Shown piece after piece: positions 25,262 through 33,936 of a stretch of 64,000 bases of DNA. A program made the position numbers and the translations under genes. The stretch's first letter is position 1; every line of letters begins with the position of its first letter. The DNA is from Streptomyces aculeolatus (GTDB taxonomy: Bacteria; Actinomycetota; Actinomycetes; Streptomycetales; Streptomycetaceae). A model generated the notes under the pieces. That model worked only from the letters and a program-made list of their open reading frames with translations, did not search any database and was not told the origin of the DNA. Where the stretch lies: assembly GCF_020400605.1 (NCBI RefSeq), contig NZ_JAINRD010000001.1, positions 806,001-870,000 on the forward strand. The letters run 5' to 3'.

Positions 25262-26383
25262 GTGGCAGAGCCGATGCCGAAGCCGTACGACGTGGTCACC
25301 ATGGGGCGGGTCGGAGTGGACATCTATCCACTGCAGACCGGCGTCGGCCTCGCGGAAGTCAGCACGTTCGGCAAGTACCTCGGCGGAAGCGCCACCAACG
25401 TCGCCGTCGCCGCCGCCCGCTACGGGCACGGCGCGGCGGTGATCACGAAGACGGGCGCCGACCCCTTCGGCACCTTCATCCGCGACGCGCTGCGCGGATT
25501 CGGGGTCGGCACCGACTTCGTCGGCACCTCGCCGGGGCTGCCCACCCCGGTGACGTTCTGCGAGATCTTCCCGCCCGACGACTTCCCGCTCTACTTCTAC
25601 CGCTACCCCAAGGCACCCGACCTGGACCTGGCCGCCGGCGAGGTCGACCTGGACGCGGTCCGCGCCGCGCGGGTGTTCTGGATGACGGGCACGGGGCTCA
25701 GCGAGGAACCCTCGCGGACCGCGACCCTCGCGGCCCTCGAAGCGCGGGGGCGGGCGGCGCACACCGTCTTCGACCTCGACTGGCGGCCGATGTTCTGGCC
25801 CGAGGGTGCGGGGGAGTCCGCCGACGGGCTCGCGCGCGGGCTGTACCGCGAGGCGCTGGCCCACGCCACCGTCGCCGTCGGCAACCTGGAGGAGTGCGCG
25901 GTCGCCACGGGGGAGCGAGAGCCGCGTGCCGCCGCGCGGGCCCTGCTGGCCACGGGGGTCGAACTGGCCGTCGTCAAGCAGGGTCCGCGCGGAGTACTGG
26001 CCGTCCACCGCGACGGCGCCGAGGCCGAGGTGCCGCCCGTACCCGTCGAGGTCGTCAACGGCCTCGGCGCGGGCGACGCCTTCGGCGGGGCGCTGATCCA
26101 CGGCATGCTGGAGGGCTGGGAGCTCGACCGCACGATCGCCTTCGCCAACGCCGCGGGAGCGCACGTCGCCGGGGAACTCGCCTGCTCCGACGCCATGCCC
26201 ACGGCGGCCCAGGTCGAGGCCCGGCTGCGGGCGGCGGCGGCAGAGGGACCGCAGGCGCCGGGATCGCAGGCAGACGGATCGCAGGCACAGGGATCGCAGG
26301 CAGAGGGATCGCAGCCGCAGGGATCGAAGGCACCGGGGACGGAGTCGCAGGGGGCGCAGCGAGCACAGGGGGCCGAGGCGTGA
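25262..26383 (+). CDS. iolC: 5-dehydro-2-deoxygluconokinase (IolC) with a repetitive C-terminal tail
   Basis: A 373-residue PfkB kinase of the inositol pathway, making 2-deoxy-5-keto-gluconate-6-phosphate. Diagnostic features: VVTMGRVGVDIYPLQTGVGLAEV at the start, FGKYLGGSATNVAVAAARYG, the SEEPSRTATLAAL segment, DLDWRPMFWP (all typical of IolC), and NGLGAGDAFGGALIHG with the catalytic Asp (~270). The kinase core ends near residue 325. The last ~45 residues are a low-complexity Gly/Ser/Gln/Ala tail made from 15-nt DNA repeats, which is not part of the family. The GTG at 25262 follows GGGAG by 6 nt; TTG at 25256 is a weaker alternative. Confidence 0.9.
   Translation: MAEPMPKPYDVVTMGRVGVDIYPLQTGVGLAEVSTFGKYLGGSATNVAVAAARYGHGAAVITKTGADPFGTFIRDALRGFGVGTDFVGTSPGLPTPVTFCEIFPPDDFPLYFYRYPKAPDLDLAAGEVDLDAVRAARVFWMTGTGLSEEPSRTATLAALEARGRAAHTVFDLDWRPMFWPEGAGESADGLARGLYREALAHATVAVGNLEECAVATGEREPRAAARALLATGVELAVVKQGPRGVLAVHRDGAEAEVPPVPVEVVNGLGAGDAFGGALIHGMLEGWELDRTIAFANAAGAHVAGELACSDAMPTAAQVEARLRAAAAEGPQAPGSQADGSQAQGSQAEGSQPQGSKAPGTESQGAQRAQGAEA
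26246..26335 (+). repeat. 15-bp tandem repeats at the 3' end of iolC
   Basis: Six in-frame units of GGATCGCAGGCAGAG type (starts 26246, 26261, 26276, 26291, 26306, 26321) encode G-S-Q-A-x pentapeptides, ending in a looser Gly/Gln-rich stretch. The length is a multiple of three so the frame is kept; copy number probably varies between strains. Confidence 0.85.
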
Positions 26384-26405
26384 CCCGTACCCCCCACCCC
26401 CCACA

Positions 26406-26446
26406 CCCCCCGCGCACCCGCCCAAGGGTAGGCCGCCCCTGTGACA
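26406..26446 (-). repeat. Dispersed ~40-bp repeat, copy A
   Basis: On the minus strand it reads TGTCACAGGGGCGGCCTACC then CTTGGGCGGGTGCGCGGGGG. It lies 22 bp after iolC in the gap before the aldolase gene. The same core recurs at 39214, 44127 and 45101. Confidence 0.85.
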
Positions 26447-26549
26447 GCACGCGCACGCACCGTACACAGCCCCGCAATGCGACGATCGAAGTCCGCACCG
26501 CAACCGCTGTGACCACCCGCGTACGCGCCCACTCCCCGGAGATCCAGGC

Positions 26550-27437
26550 ATGACCGTTGAGAAGATCGGCGACCTGACCGCCACCCGTGTCCACAACCCC
26601 GAGGCCGTCGCCGTCGCGGCGGCCGCCCGCCGCCCGGCCGCCTCACCCCTCGGCGGCGGCGACACGGGCCGGGCCATGATCATCGCCGCCGACCACCCCG
26701 CCCGCGGCGCCAACGCCGTCGGCGGCGACGCCCACGCCATGGCCGACCGCGGCCTCCTCCTCGAACGCCTCTGCCTGGCCCTCGAACGCCCCGGGGTCAC
26801 CGGCGTCCTCGCCACCGCCGACATCCTCGAAGACCTCCTGCTCCTCGGCGTCCTCGACGGCAAGTCCGTCTTCGGCTCCATGAACCGCGGCGGCCTCGCC
26901 GGCGCCGCGTTCGAGATAGACGACCGCTTCACCGGGTACGACGCCGAGACCATCGCCGCCATGGGCTTCGACGGCGGCAAGATGCTCACCCGCATCGCCC
27001 TCGACGACCCGGCCACCGCCGCCACCCTCGAAGCCAGCGCCCGCGCCGTCGACGCCCTCGCCGACCGGCGGCTCATCGCCATGGTCGAGCCCTTCCTGTC
27101 CCACTGGCAGGACGGCCGGGTACGCAACGACCTCACCCCCGACGCCGTCGTCAAATCCGTCTCCATCGCCTCCGGACTCGGCCGGCGCAGCGCCTACACC
27201 TGGCTGAAGCTCCCCGTCGTCCCCGACATGGAGCGCGTCGTCGCCGCCACCACCCTGCCCGTGCTGCTCCTCGGCGGCGACGCCGGCGGCGCGGACAGCC
27301 AGCGCGCCGTCTTCGACGCCTGGCGGGGCGCGCTGCGGCTGCCCGGCGTACAGGGCCTCGTGGTCGGCCGATCGCTGCTCTACCCCGCGGACGGCGACGT
27401 CGGCGGCGCGGTGGACCGGGCGGTGGGCCTGCTGTGA
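26550..27437 (+). CDS. Cgl0159-like (beta/alpha)8 aldolase of inositol clusters
   Basis: A 295-residue TIM-barrel protein resembling the Cgl0159 family, regularly found in actinobacterial iol clusters. Seen: RAMIIAADHPARGANAVG near residue 45, GVTGVLATADILEDLLLLG, DDRFTGYD, FDGGKMLTRI with a candidate Schiff-base Lys, MVEPFLSHWQDG, and LPVVPDMERVVAATTLPVLLLGGD. Its likely task is the step done by IolJ elsewhere, splitting 2-deoxy-5-keto-gluconate-6-phosphate into DHAP and malonate semialdehyde; this is inference because no classic iolJ is present. RBS CCGGAG before ATG 26550. Its stop overlaps iolB's GTG (GTGA). Confidence 0.8.
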   Translation: MTVEKIGDLTATRVHNPEAVAVAAAARRPAASPLGGGDTGRAMIIAADHPARGANAVGGDAHAMADRGLLLERLCLALERPGVTGVLATADILEDLLLLGVLDGKSVFGSMNRGGLAGAAFEIDDRFTGYDAETIAAMGFDGGKMLTRIALDDPATAATLEASARAVDALADRRLIAMVEPFLSHWQDGRVRNDLTPDAVVKSVSIASGLGRRSAYTWLKLPVVPDMERVVAATTLPVLLLGGDAGGADSQRAVFDAWRGALRLPGVQGLVVGRSLLYPADGDVGGAVDRAVGLL

Positions 27438-28321
27438 ACGGCACCGACGACAACCTGTACGTACCCGCCGGCGGCGCCGCCTCCGGCCCGTACCGCACGG
27501 ACATCGGCCCGCGGTCCGCCGGCTGGGGCTACTCCGGCCTGCGCATCCTCGAACTCGCCCCCGGCGGGAGCCACACCCTGGCCACCGGCGACGCCGAACA
27601 CCTCGTCCTCCCCCTCGCCGGCGGCTGCACCGTCGAGGCCGACGGCGAGACCCTCGAACTCACCGGCCGCGACGGCGTCTTCGGCGCACCCACCGACTTC
27701 GCCTACGTGCCGCGCGACGCCGAGGTCCGCATCACCAGCTCCCGCGGCGGCCGCTTCGCGCTGCCCTCCGCGCGCTGCGAGAAGCGGCTGCCCGTGCGCT
27801 ACGGCCCCGCCGCCGGCGTGCCCGTCGAGCTGCGCGGCGCCGGCACCTGCAGCCGCGAGGTGCACAACTACTGCCTCCCGCAGACCTTCGACGCCGACCG
27901 TCTCCTCGTCTGCGAGGTCCTCACCCCCGGCGGCAACTGGTCCTCCTACCCGCCGCACAAGCACGACGAGGCCCGCCCCGGCGAGGAGAGCGAGCTGGAG
28001 GAGATCTACTACTTCGAGGTCGCCGAAGGCCCCGACGGCCGCCCCGGCATGGCCTACCAGCGCGTCTACGGCACCGCAGAACGGCCCCTGGAGGTGCTCG
28101 CCGAGGTGCGCAGCGGCGACACCGTGCTCATCCCGCACGGCTGGCACGGCCCGTCCATGGCCGTGCCCGGCTACGACCTGTACTACCTGAACGTCATGGC
28201 CGGCCCCGGTGCCGAACGGGCCTGGCTGATCTGCGACGACCCGGCACACGGCTGGATCCGCAGCACCTGGGACGACCAGGACACCGACCCGAGGCTGCCG
28301 TTCGGAGGAGGGACGCGATGA
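27434..28321 (+). CDS. iolB: 5-deoxy-glucuronate isomerase (IolB)
   Basis: A 295-residue double-cupin enzyme that turns 5-deoxy-glucuronate into 2-deoxy-5-keto-gluconate. The C-terminal cupin holds the metal ligands: YPPHKHDEARPGEESELEEIYYF (two His and a Glu) and a later His in LIPHGWHGPSMAVPGYDLYYLNVMAGP, which are IolB hallmarks. GTG start at 27434 overlaps the aldolase stop and its own stop overlaps the iolD ATG (ATGA), so three genes are translationally coupled. Confidence 0.95.
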   Translation: MNGTDDNLYVPAGGAASGPYRTDIGPRSAGWGYSGLRILELAPGGSHTLATGDAEHLVLPLAGGCTVEADGETLELTGRDGVFGAPTDFAYVPRDAEVRITSSRGGRFALPSARCEKRLPVRYGPAAGVPVELRGAGTCSREVHNYCLPQTFDADRLLVCEVLTPGGNWSSYPPHKHDEARPGEESELEEIYYFEVAEGPDGRPGMAYQRVYGTAERPLEVLAEVRSGDTVLIPHGWHGPSMAVPGYDLYYLNVMAGPGAERAWLICDDPAHGWIRSTWDDQDTDPRLPFGGGTR

Positions 28322-30219
28322 CCGCAGAGCACGCGGAGGGGACCGTCAGGCTCACCACCGCCCAGGCGCTGGTGCGCTTCCTGGCCAACCAGTACAGCGA
28401 ACGCGACGGCGTCGAACAGCGCCTCATCCCCGGCATCTGGGGCATCTTCGGCCACGGCAACGTCGCCGGCGTCGGGCAGGCGCTGCTCCAGGCGGCCCGT
28501 ACCGGCGAGGCGGACCTCCCGTACCACCTCGCCCGCAACGAGCAGGCGATGGTCCACTCGGCCACCGCCTACGCCAAGACGGCGAACCGCCTCCAGACCT
28601 TCGCCTGCACCTCCTCCATCGGCCCCGGCGCCACGAACATGGTCACCGGCGCCGCCCTCGCCACCACCAACCGGCTGCCGGTCCTCCTCCTGCCCGGCGA
28701 CGTCTTCGCCACCCGCGCCGCCGACCCGGTGCTCCAGCAGCTCGAAGACCCGCGCAACGGCGACATCACCGTCAACGACGCGCTGCGCCCCGTCTCCGCC
28801 TACTTCGACCGCGTCGAACGCCCCGAGCAGCTCATCCCCGCCGCGCTCGCCGCCATGCGGGTGCTCACCGACCCCGCCGAGACCGGTGCCGTCACCCTCG
28901 CGCTGCCGCAGGACGTCCAGGCCGAGGCGTACGACTGGCCGGCGGCGTTCCTGCGCCGCCGCGTCTGGCACGTGCCCCGCCCCGCGCCCGAGCCCGCGGC
29001 GCTGGCCCGCGCCGTCGCGCTGCTGCGCGGCGCCCGCCGGCCGCTGCTCGTCGCCGGCGGCGGCGCGGTGTACTCCGAGGCGTGGGAGGAGCTGAGGGCC
29101 TTCGCGCTCCGCACCGGCATCCCCGTCGCCGACACCCACGCCGGCAAGGGCGCCGTCCCCTGGGACCACCCCTGCGCTGTCGGCGCCCTCGGCTCCACCG
29201 GCACCGCCGCCGCCAACGCGCTGGCCGCCGAGGCCGACGTGGTCCTCGGCGTCGGCACCCGCTACAGCGACTTCACCACCGCCAGCCGCACCGTCTTCGC
29301 CCGCCCCGATGTCGCGTTCGTCAACCTCAACGTCGCCCGCCTCGACGCCGTCAAGCACGCCGCGGAGCCGCTGGTCGCCGACGCCCGCGCCGGCCTCGAA
29401 GCGCTCGGCGCCGAGCTGGCCGGCTGGCAGGTCGACGACGCCTACCGGGCGCGCGTACGCGAACTCGCCGACGACTGGCGCCGCACCACCGACGCCGTCT
29501 ACCACCCCGACCGCGGCCACGGCCCGCCGCCCGCGCAGACCGAGATCCTCGGCGCCGTCAACGACCTGACCGGAGACCGCGACGTCGTCATCAACGCCGC
29601 GGGATCCATGCCCGGCGACCTCCAGGCCCTCTGGCGCGCCCGCGACCCGAAGGCGTACCACGTCGAGTACGCCTTCTCCACCATGGGCTACGAGATCGCC
29701 GCGGGACTCGGCGTGAAGCTCGCCGCCCCGGACCGCGAGGTCGTCGTCCTCGTCGGCGACGGCTCGTACCTGATGCTCTCCCAGGAGATCGTCACCGCCG
29801 TCGCCGAGGAGCTGAAGCTGATCGTCGTCCTCGTCGACAACGGCGGCTTCGCGTCCATCGGCGCGCTGTCCGAGTCCCTCGGGTCGCAGCGCTTCGGCAC
29901 CCGCTACGCCGGCCGCAACCCCGACACCGGCGAACTGGACGGCGGGCCGCTGCCGGTGGACCTGGCCGCGAACGCCGCGAGCCTCGGCGCGGACGTGCTG
30001 CGGGCGGCGACGGTCGCGGAGTTCCGCGACGCCTTCGTACGCGCCAAGGAGGCGGAACGCACCACGGTGGTGCACGTCGTCACCGACCTGACCGGGCCCA
30101 ACCCGCCGAGTTCCGCGTGGTGGGACGTGCCCGTGAGCGAGGTGTCCGAGCTGGATTCCACGCGCAAGGCGTACGAGGAGTACCGCGACGGCAAGCGCGC
30201 GCAGCGCCCGTACCTCTGA
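28318..30219 (+). CDS. iolD: 3D-(3,5/4)-trihydroxycyclohexane-1,2-dione hydrolase (IolD)
   Basis: A 633-residue thiamine-diphosphate enzyme that opens the cyclohexane ring to 5-deoxy-glucuronate. Layout: PYR domain with RNEQAMVHSATAYAK (the activating Glu) at ~80, central domain ~210-350, and PP domain with YAFSTMGYEIAAGLG then VGDGSYLMLSQEI...LVDNGGFAS (GDG-N motif binding the cofactor metal). Length is normal for IolD. It follows iolB by ATGA overlap; a 46-bp gap precedes mmsA. Confidence 0.95.
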   Translation: MTAEHAEGTVRLTTAQALVRFLANQYSERDGVEQRLIPGIWGIFGHGNVAGVGQALLQAARTGEADLPYHLARNEQAMVHSATAYAKTANRLQTFACTSSIGPGATNMVTGAALATTNRLPVLLLPGDVFATRAADPVLQQLEDPRNGDITVNDALRPVSAYFDRVERPEQLIPAALAAMRVLTDPAETGAVTLALPQDVQAEAYDWPAAFLRRRVWHVPRPAPEPAALARAVALLRGARRPLLVAGGGAVYSEAWEELRAFALRTGIPVADTHAGKGAVPWDHPCAVGALGSTGTAAANALAAEADVVLGVGTRYSDFTTASRTVFARPDVAFVNLNVARLDAVKHAAEPLVADARAGLEALGAELAGWQVDDAYRARVRELADDWRRTTDAVYHPDRGHGPPPAQTEILGAVNDLTGDRDVVINAAGSMPGDLQALWRARDPKAYHVEYAFSTMGYEIAAGLGVKLAAPDREVVVLVGDGSYLMLSQEIVTAVAEELKLIVVLVDNGGFASIGALSESLGSQRFGTRYAGRNPDTGELDGGPLPVDLAANAASLGADVLRAATVAEFRDAFVRAKEAERTTVVHVVTDLTGPNPPSSAWWDVPVSEVSELDSTRKAYEEYRDGKRAQRPYL

Positions 30220-30265
30220 CAGCCGCCAACCCCTGTACCTCCCCGGCAAGTTAAGCGAGACCCTC

Positions 30266-31777
30266 ATGCACACGATCGAGCACTGGATCGCCGGCGGCCC
30301 CGCCGCGTCCGTTTCGGCTGCGTCCAGCCGCACCGCCCCCGTCTACGACCCGGCCACCGGCCGCGAGCAGGCCCGCGTCCTGCTCGCGGAGACCGCCGAC
30401 GTCGACGCCGCCGTCAGCGCCGCCGCCAAGGCGTACGAGACCTGGCGCGACAGCTCGCTGTCCCAGCGGATGCGCGTGATGTTCGCCTTCCGCGAGCTGC
30501 TGGCCAGGCACGAGGACGAACTGGCCCGCATCATCTCCGCCGAGCACGGCAAGATCATCTCGGATGCGCGCGGCGAGATCGTCCGCGGCCGGGAGGTCGT
30601 CGAGTACGCCTGCGGGATAGCCGACGCGCTCAAGGGCGGCTACTCCGACCAGTACTCGCGCGGCGTCGACGTCCTCTCCTTCCGCGAGCCGCTGGGCGTG
30701 TGCGCGGGCATCACCCCGTTCAACTTCCCCGCGATGGTGCCCCTGTGGATGCACCCCATCGCCATCGCCACCGGCAACACCTTCGTCCTCAAGCCCAGCG
30801 AGCGCGACCCGTCCGCGTCGAACCTGGTCGCCCGGCTCTACGCGGAGGCCGGGCTGCCCGACGGCGTGTTCAACGTCGTCCACGGCGACAAGACCGCCGT
30901 CGACGCGATCCTCGACCACCCCGGCATCTCCGCCGTCTCCTTCGTCGGCTCCACGCCCGTCGCCACGTACGTGCACGAGCGCGGCACCGCCGCCGGCAAG
31001 CGCGTCCAGGCGCTCGGCGGCGCGAAGAACCACGCCGTCGTCCTGCCGGACGCGGACCTCGACTACGCCTCCGACCAGCTCGTCGCCGCCGCCTACGGCT
31101 CCGCGGGCGAACGCTGCATGGCGATCTCCGTGGCCGTCGCGGTCGGCGACGCCGCCGAGCCGCTGGTCGAGGTGCTGGAGCGGAAGGCGCGCGCGGTGCG
31201 CGTCGGGCCGGGCGACGACCCGGCCAGCGAGATGGGCCCGCTCGTCACCCGCGCCGCGCAGGAGCGCGTCGGCGGCGCGGTCGCCTCGGCGGCCGAGCAG
31301 GGTGCGACCGTCGTGGTCGACGGCCGGGACCTGAAGGTCGAGGGCCACGAGGAGGGCTTCTTCACCGGGCCGTCGCTGCTCGACCACGTCACCGCGACGA
31401 TGGACGCGTACCGCACGGAGATCTTCGGCCCGGTGCTCGCGGTGATCCGCGTCGCCACCCTGGACGAGGCGATCGCGCTCATCAACGCCAACCCGTACGG
31501 CAACGGCACGGCGCTCTTCACCGGCGACGGCGGCGCGGCCCGGCGCTTCCAGCGCGGGGTGCACGTCGGGATGGTCGGCATCAACGTGCCCGTGCCGGTG
31601 CCGATGGCCGCGTACTCCTTCGGCGGCTGGAAGGACTCGCTCATCGGCGACAGCCCCGTGCACGGCCCGGAGGGCGTGCGCTTCTACACCCGCCCCAAGG
31701 TCGTCACCACCCGCTGGCCCGCCGGCGGCAACCCGGCGGCCCGCGGGGCGGCGTTCGCGTTCCCGACCGCCAACTGA
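30266..31777 (+). CDS. mmsA: Methylmalonate-semialdehyde dehydrogenase, CoA-acylating (MmsA/IolA)
   Basis: A 503-residue aldehyde dehydrogenase that oxidises malonate semialdehyde to acetyl-CoA and CO2, the last step of inositol breakdown, and can act on methylmalonate semialdehyde from valine. Seen: GITPFNFPAMVPLWMHPIAIATGNTFVLKPSE (cofactor site, ~150), FVGSTPV, the catalytic Cys in GSAGERCMAISVAV (~290), EIFGPVL, and MVGINVPVPVPMAAYSFGGWKDS. Lack of the usual general-base Glu context is normal for the CoA-acylating branch. GTTAAGCGAGA purine-rich leader precedes ATG 30266. Confidence 0.94.
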   Translation: MHTIEHWIAGGPAASVSAASSRTAPVYDPATGREQARVLLAETADVDAAVSAAAKAYETWRDSSLSQRMRVMFAFRELLARHEDELARIISAEHGKIISDARGEIVRGREVVEYACGIADALKGGYSDQYSRGVDVLSFREPLGVCAGITPFNFPAMVPLWMHPIAIATGNTFVLKPSERDPSASNLVARLYAEAGLPDGVFNVVHGDKTAVDAILDHPGISAVSFVGSTPVATYVHERGTAAGKRVQALGGAKNHAVVLPDADLDYASDQLVAAAYGSAGERCMAISVAVAVGDAAEPLVEVLERKARAVRVGPGDDPASEMGPLVTRAAQERVGGAVASAAEQGATVVVDGRDLKVEGHEEGFFTGPSLLDHVTATMDAYRTEIFGPVLAVIRVATLDEAIALINANPYGNGTALFTGDGGAARRFQRGVHVGMVGINVPVPVPMAAYSFGGWKDSLIGDSPVHGPEGVRFYTRPKVVTTRWPAGGNPAARGAAFAFPTAN

Positions 31778-31827
31778 GCTGCCCCGCAGCCCGTTACGAG
31801 CCCCGACCACCGAGAGGCCGCACCCTC

Positions 31828-32769
31828 ATGACGAACGCACCCGGCGCCCCGCGCCCCGCCGCGGGCAACCTGTGCCTGGGCTCCGCCCCCTGCTCCTGGG
31901 GGGTCTGGTTCCCCGAGGAGGAGCACCAGGTCCCGTACACCCGCTTCCTCGACGAGCTGGCCGGGACCGGCTACAAGTGGCTGGAGCTGGGCCCGTACGG
32001 CTATCTGCCCACCGACCCGCAGCGCCTCGCCGGCGAACTCGCCGACCGCGGCCTCCAGGTCTCCGGCGGCACGATCTTCGGCGCCCTGCACCGCCCCGAG
32101 GAGTGGGACGAGACGCTGGCCGGCGTGCGCCGCGTCGCGGAGCTGACCGCCGCCGCCGGCGCGCACCACCTCGTGCTCATCCCCCCGCTGTACCGCGACG
32201 AGAAGACCGGCGACTTCACCGAGCCGCCGGAGCTGACGGCCGCGCAGTGGACGGCCCTGGGCAAGGCCGCCGACGACCTCGGCAGGATCCTCCTGGACGA
32301 CTACGACGTCCGGCTCGTCGTCCACCCGCACGCCGACAGCCACATCCAGACGCAGCCGGAGATCGAGCGCTTCCTGAACGCCACCGACTCCCGGTACGCC
32401 AACCTCTGCCTGGACACCGGCCACGTCGCGTACGGCGGCGGCGACAACCTCGACCTCATCCGCCGCTACGCCGAGCGCATCGGCTACGTCCACATCAAGC
32501 AGATGGACCCGGTGATCATCGAGCAGGTCCGGGCCGAGAACCTGTCGTTCAGCGAGGCCGTCAGCCGCGGCGTGGCCGTGGAGCCGCCCGCGGGCGTACC
32601 GAACCCGGGGGACATCGTCGAGGCCCTGTCGGGTCTTGACGCGGAGCTGTTCGTGGTCGTGGAGCAGGACCTGTGGCCGTGCGAGCCCGACGTGCCGCTG
32701 CCGATCGCGGTCCGCACCCGCGACTACCTGGCGGGCGTCGGCCTGAGCGGCACGCGCCGCCCCCGCTGA
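31828..32769 (+). CDS. Inosose dehydratase / IolH-like sugar phosphate isomerase-type TIM barrel
   Basis: A 313-residue AP-endonuclease-2-type barrel. Metal-site motifs: SAPCSWGVWFPEEE near residue 20, WLELGPYGYLP, VHPHADSHIQT (His pair), LCLDTGHVAYGGG (Asp, His), YVHIKQMDP, and VVVEQD (Glu). In this locus it most likely removes water from scyllo-inosose (the IolE step), since no other dehydratase gene is present; IolH or IolI roles cannot be excluded. ATG at 31828 lies 50 bp after mmsA, with GAGAGG upstream. Confidence 0.85.
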   Translation: MTNAPGAPRPAAGNLCLGSAPCSWGVWFPEEEHQVPYTRFLDELAGTGYKWLELGPYGYLPTDPQRLAGELADRGLQVSGGTIFGALHRPEEWDETLAGVRRVAELTAAAGAHHLVLIPPLYRDEKTGDFTEPPELTAAQWTALGKAADDLGRILLDDYDVRLVVHPHADSHIQTQPEIERFLNATDSRYANLCLDTGHVAYGGGDNLDLIRRYAERIGYVHIKQMDPVIIEQVRAENLSFSEAVSRGVAVEPPAGVPNPGDIVEALSGLDAELFVVVEQDLWPCEPDVPLPIAVRTRDYLAGVGLSGTRRPR

Positions 32770-32808
32770 AGCGGCCCGCTGAGAACGAGTACTGAGGAGC
32801 AGGAAGTC

Positions 32809-33825
32809 ATGACCGTACGCATCGGAGTCGTCGGCACCGGCGCCATCGGCCGCGAGCACATCGAGCGCATCAGCCGCGTCATCAGCGGCGCCCGCGTCAG
32901 CGCCGTCGCCGACATCGACGCGGCGCTGGCCGGGAAGGCCGCGGCGGAGGCGGGCGGCGCGCGGGTCGCCGACGCCGCCGACATCGCGGGGACGCTGATC
33001 GCCGCGGACGACGTGGACGCCGTGCTGGTCTCGTCCTGGCACGCCACCCACGCCGAGCACGTGCTCTCCGCGATCGCCGCGGGCAAGCCGGTGCTCTGCG
33101 AGAAGCCGCTCGCCACGACCGCGGACGACGCGCTGCGCGTGCTGGCCGCGGAGGAGGCGCACGGGCGGCGGCTGGTGCAGGTCGGGTTCATGCGCCGCTA
33201 CGACCCGGGCTACCGGGAGCTGAAGCGCGTCATCGCCGGCGGCGGCATCGGCCGGCCGCTGATGATGCACTGCGCGCACCGCAACCGGTCGGCGCCCGAG
33301 CGGTACACCACCGAGATGGCCGCGCAGGACACCGGCGTCCACGAGATCGACGCCGCCCGCTGGCTGCTCGACGACGAGATCGTCTCGGCGCAGGTCATCA
33401 TGCCCCGCGCCACCGAGCGTCGGCACCCGCACCTGAAGGACCCGCAGTTCATGCTCTTCGAGACCGCCGGCGGGGTCCGTATCGACCTGGAGGTCTTCGT
33501 CAACTGCCAGTACGGGTACGACATCCAGTGCGAGACGGTCGGCGAGACGGGCCTGATCCGGCTGCCGGACCCGGCGCGCGCCGAGGTGCGGGCCGCGGCG
33601 CGGGTGGGCACGGAGATCGACCAGGAGTGGGGCGGCCGCTTCGCCGAGGCGTTCGACGTCGAGGTGCAGGCGTGGGTCGACTCGGTGGCCGCGGGCGCGG
33701 CCACGGGCCCGAGCGCCTGGGACGGCTACGCCGCCACGGCGGTCGCGGCGGCGACGGTCGAGGCGCAGCGCACGGGCGCGGTGGTGGACGTGAAGCTCGT
33801 GGAGCGCCCGGCCTTCTACGCCTGA
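32809..33825 (+). CDS. iolG: Inositol 2-dehydrogenase (IolG)
   Basis: A 338-residue Gfo/Idh/MocA oxidoreductase, the entry step from myo-inositol to scyllo-inosose with NAD+. The Rossmann start IGVVGTGAIGREHIERI, the nicotinamide-side CEKPLATT with catalytic Lys (~97), and DTGVHEIDAARWLL with catalytic Asp/His (~172-176) are all present, as is GFMRRYDPGY typical of IolG. It follows the dehydratase by 39 bp (GAGGAG RBS) and is the last gene before a strong terminator. Confidence 0.93.
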   Translation: MTVRIGVVGTGAIGREHIERISRVISGARVSAVADIDAALAGKAAAEAGGARVADAADIAGTLIAADDVDAVLVSSWHATHAEHVLSAIAAGKPVLCEKPLATTADDALRVLAAEEAHGRRLVQVGFMRRYDPGYRELKRVIAGGGIGRPLMMHCAHRNRSAPERYTTEMAAQDTGVHEIDAARWLLDDEIVSAQVIMPRATERRHPHLKDPQFMLFETAGGVRIDLEVFVNCQYGYDIQCETVGETGLIRLPDPARAEVRAAARVGTEIDQEWGGRFAEAFDVEVQAWVDSVAAGAATGPSAWDGYAATAVAAATVEAQRTGAVVDVKLVERPAFYA

Positions 33826-33831
33826 CGACTT

Positions 33832-33877
33832 CCCGCGGCCCCGGCCCCCACCGCGGGGGGAGGGGCCGGGCCGCGGG
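33832..33877 (+). terminator. Terminator of the inositol operon
   Basis: CCCGCGGCCCCGGCCCC pairs with GGGGCCGGGCCGCGGG with a single bulged base and a loop of about 13. It starts 7 bp past the iolG stop. Confidence 0.85.
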
Positions 33878-33936
33878 AACCCCGCCCTCCTCCTGCGCGT
33901 CTTGTTGAGGCAGCAGGTATCCAAAGGGGGGTACGG

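Noticed and set aside
26246..26335. Possible CRISPR array
   Set aside because: The 15-bp units are contiguous without spacers and stay in frame inside iolC; they are coding tandem repeats.
17428..33825. Secondary-metabolite or glycoside biosynthesis cluster
   Set aside because: GH4, kinases and dehydrogenases here are catabolic; the iol genes explain the region and there are no biosynthetic synthases or glycosyltransferases.
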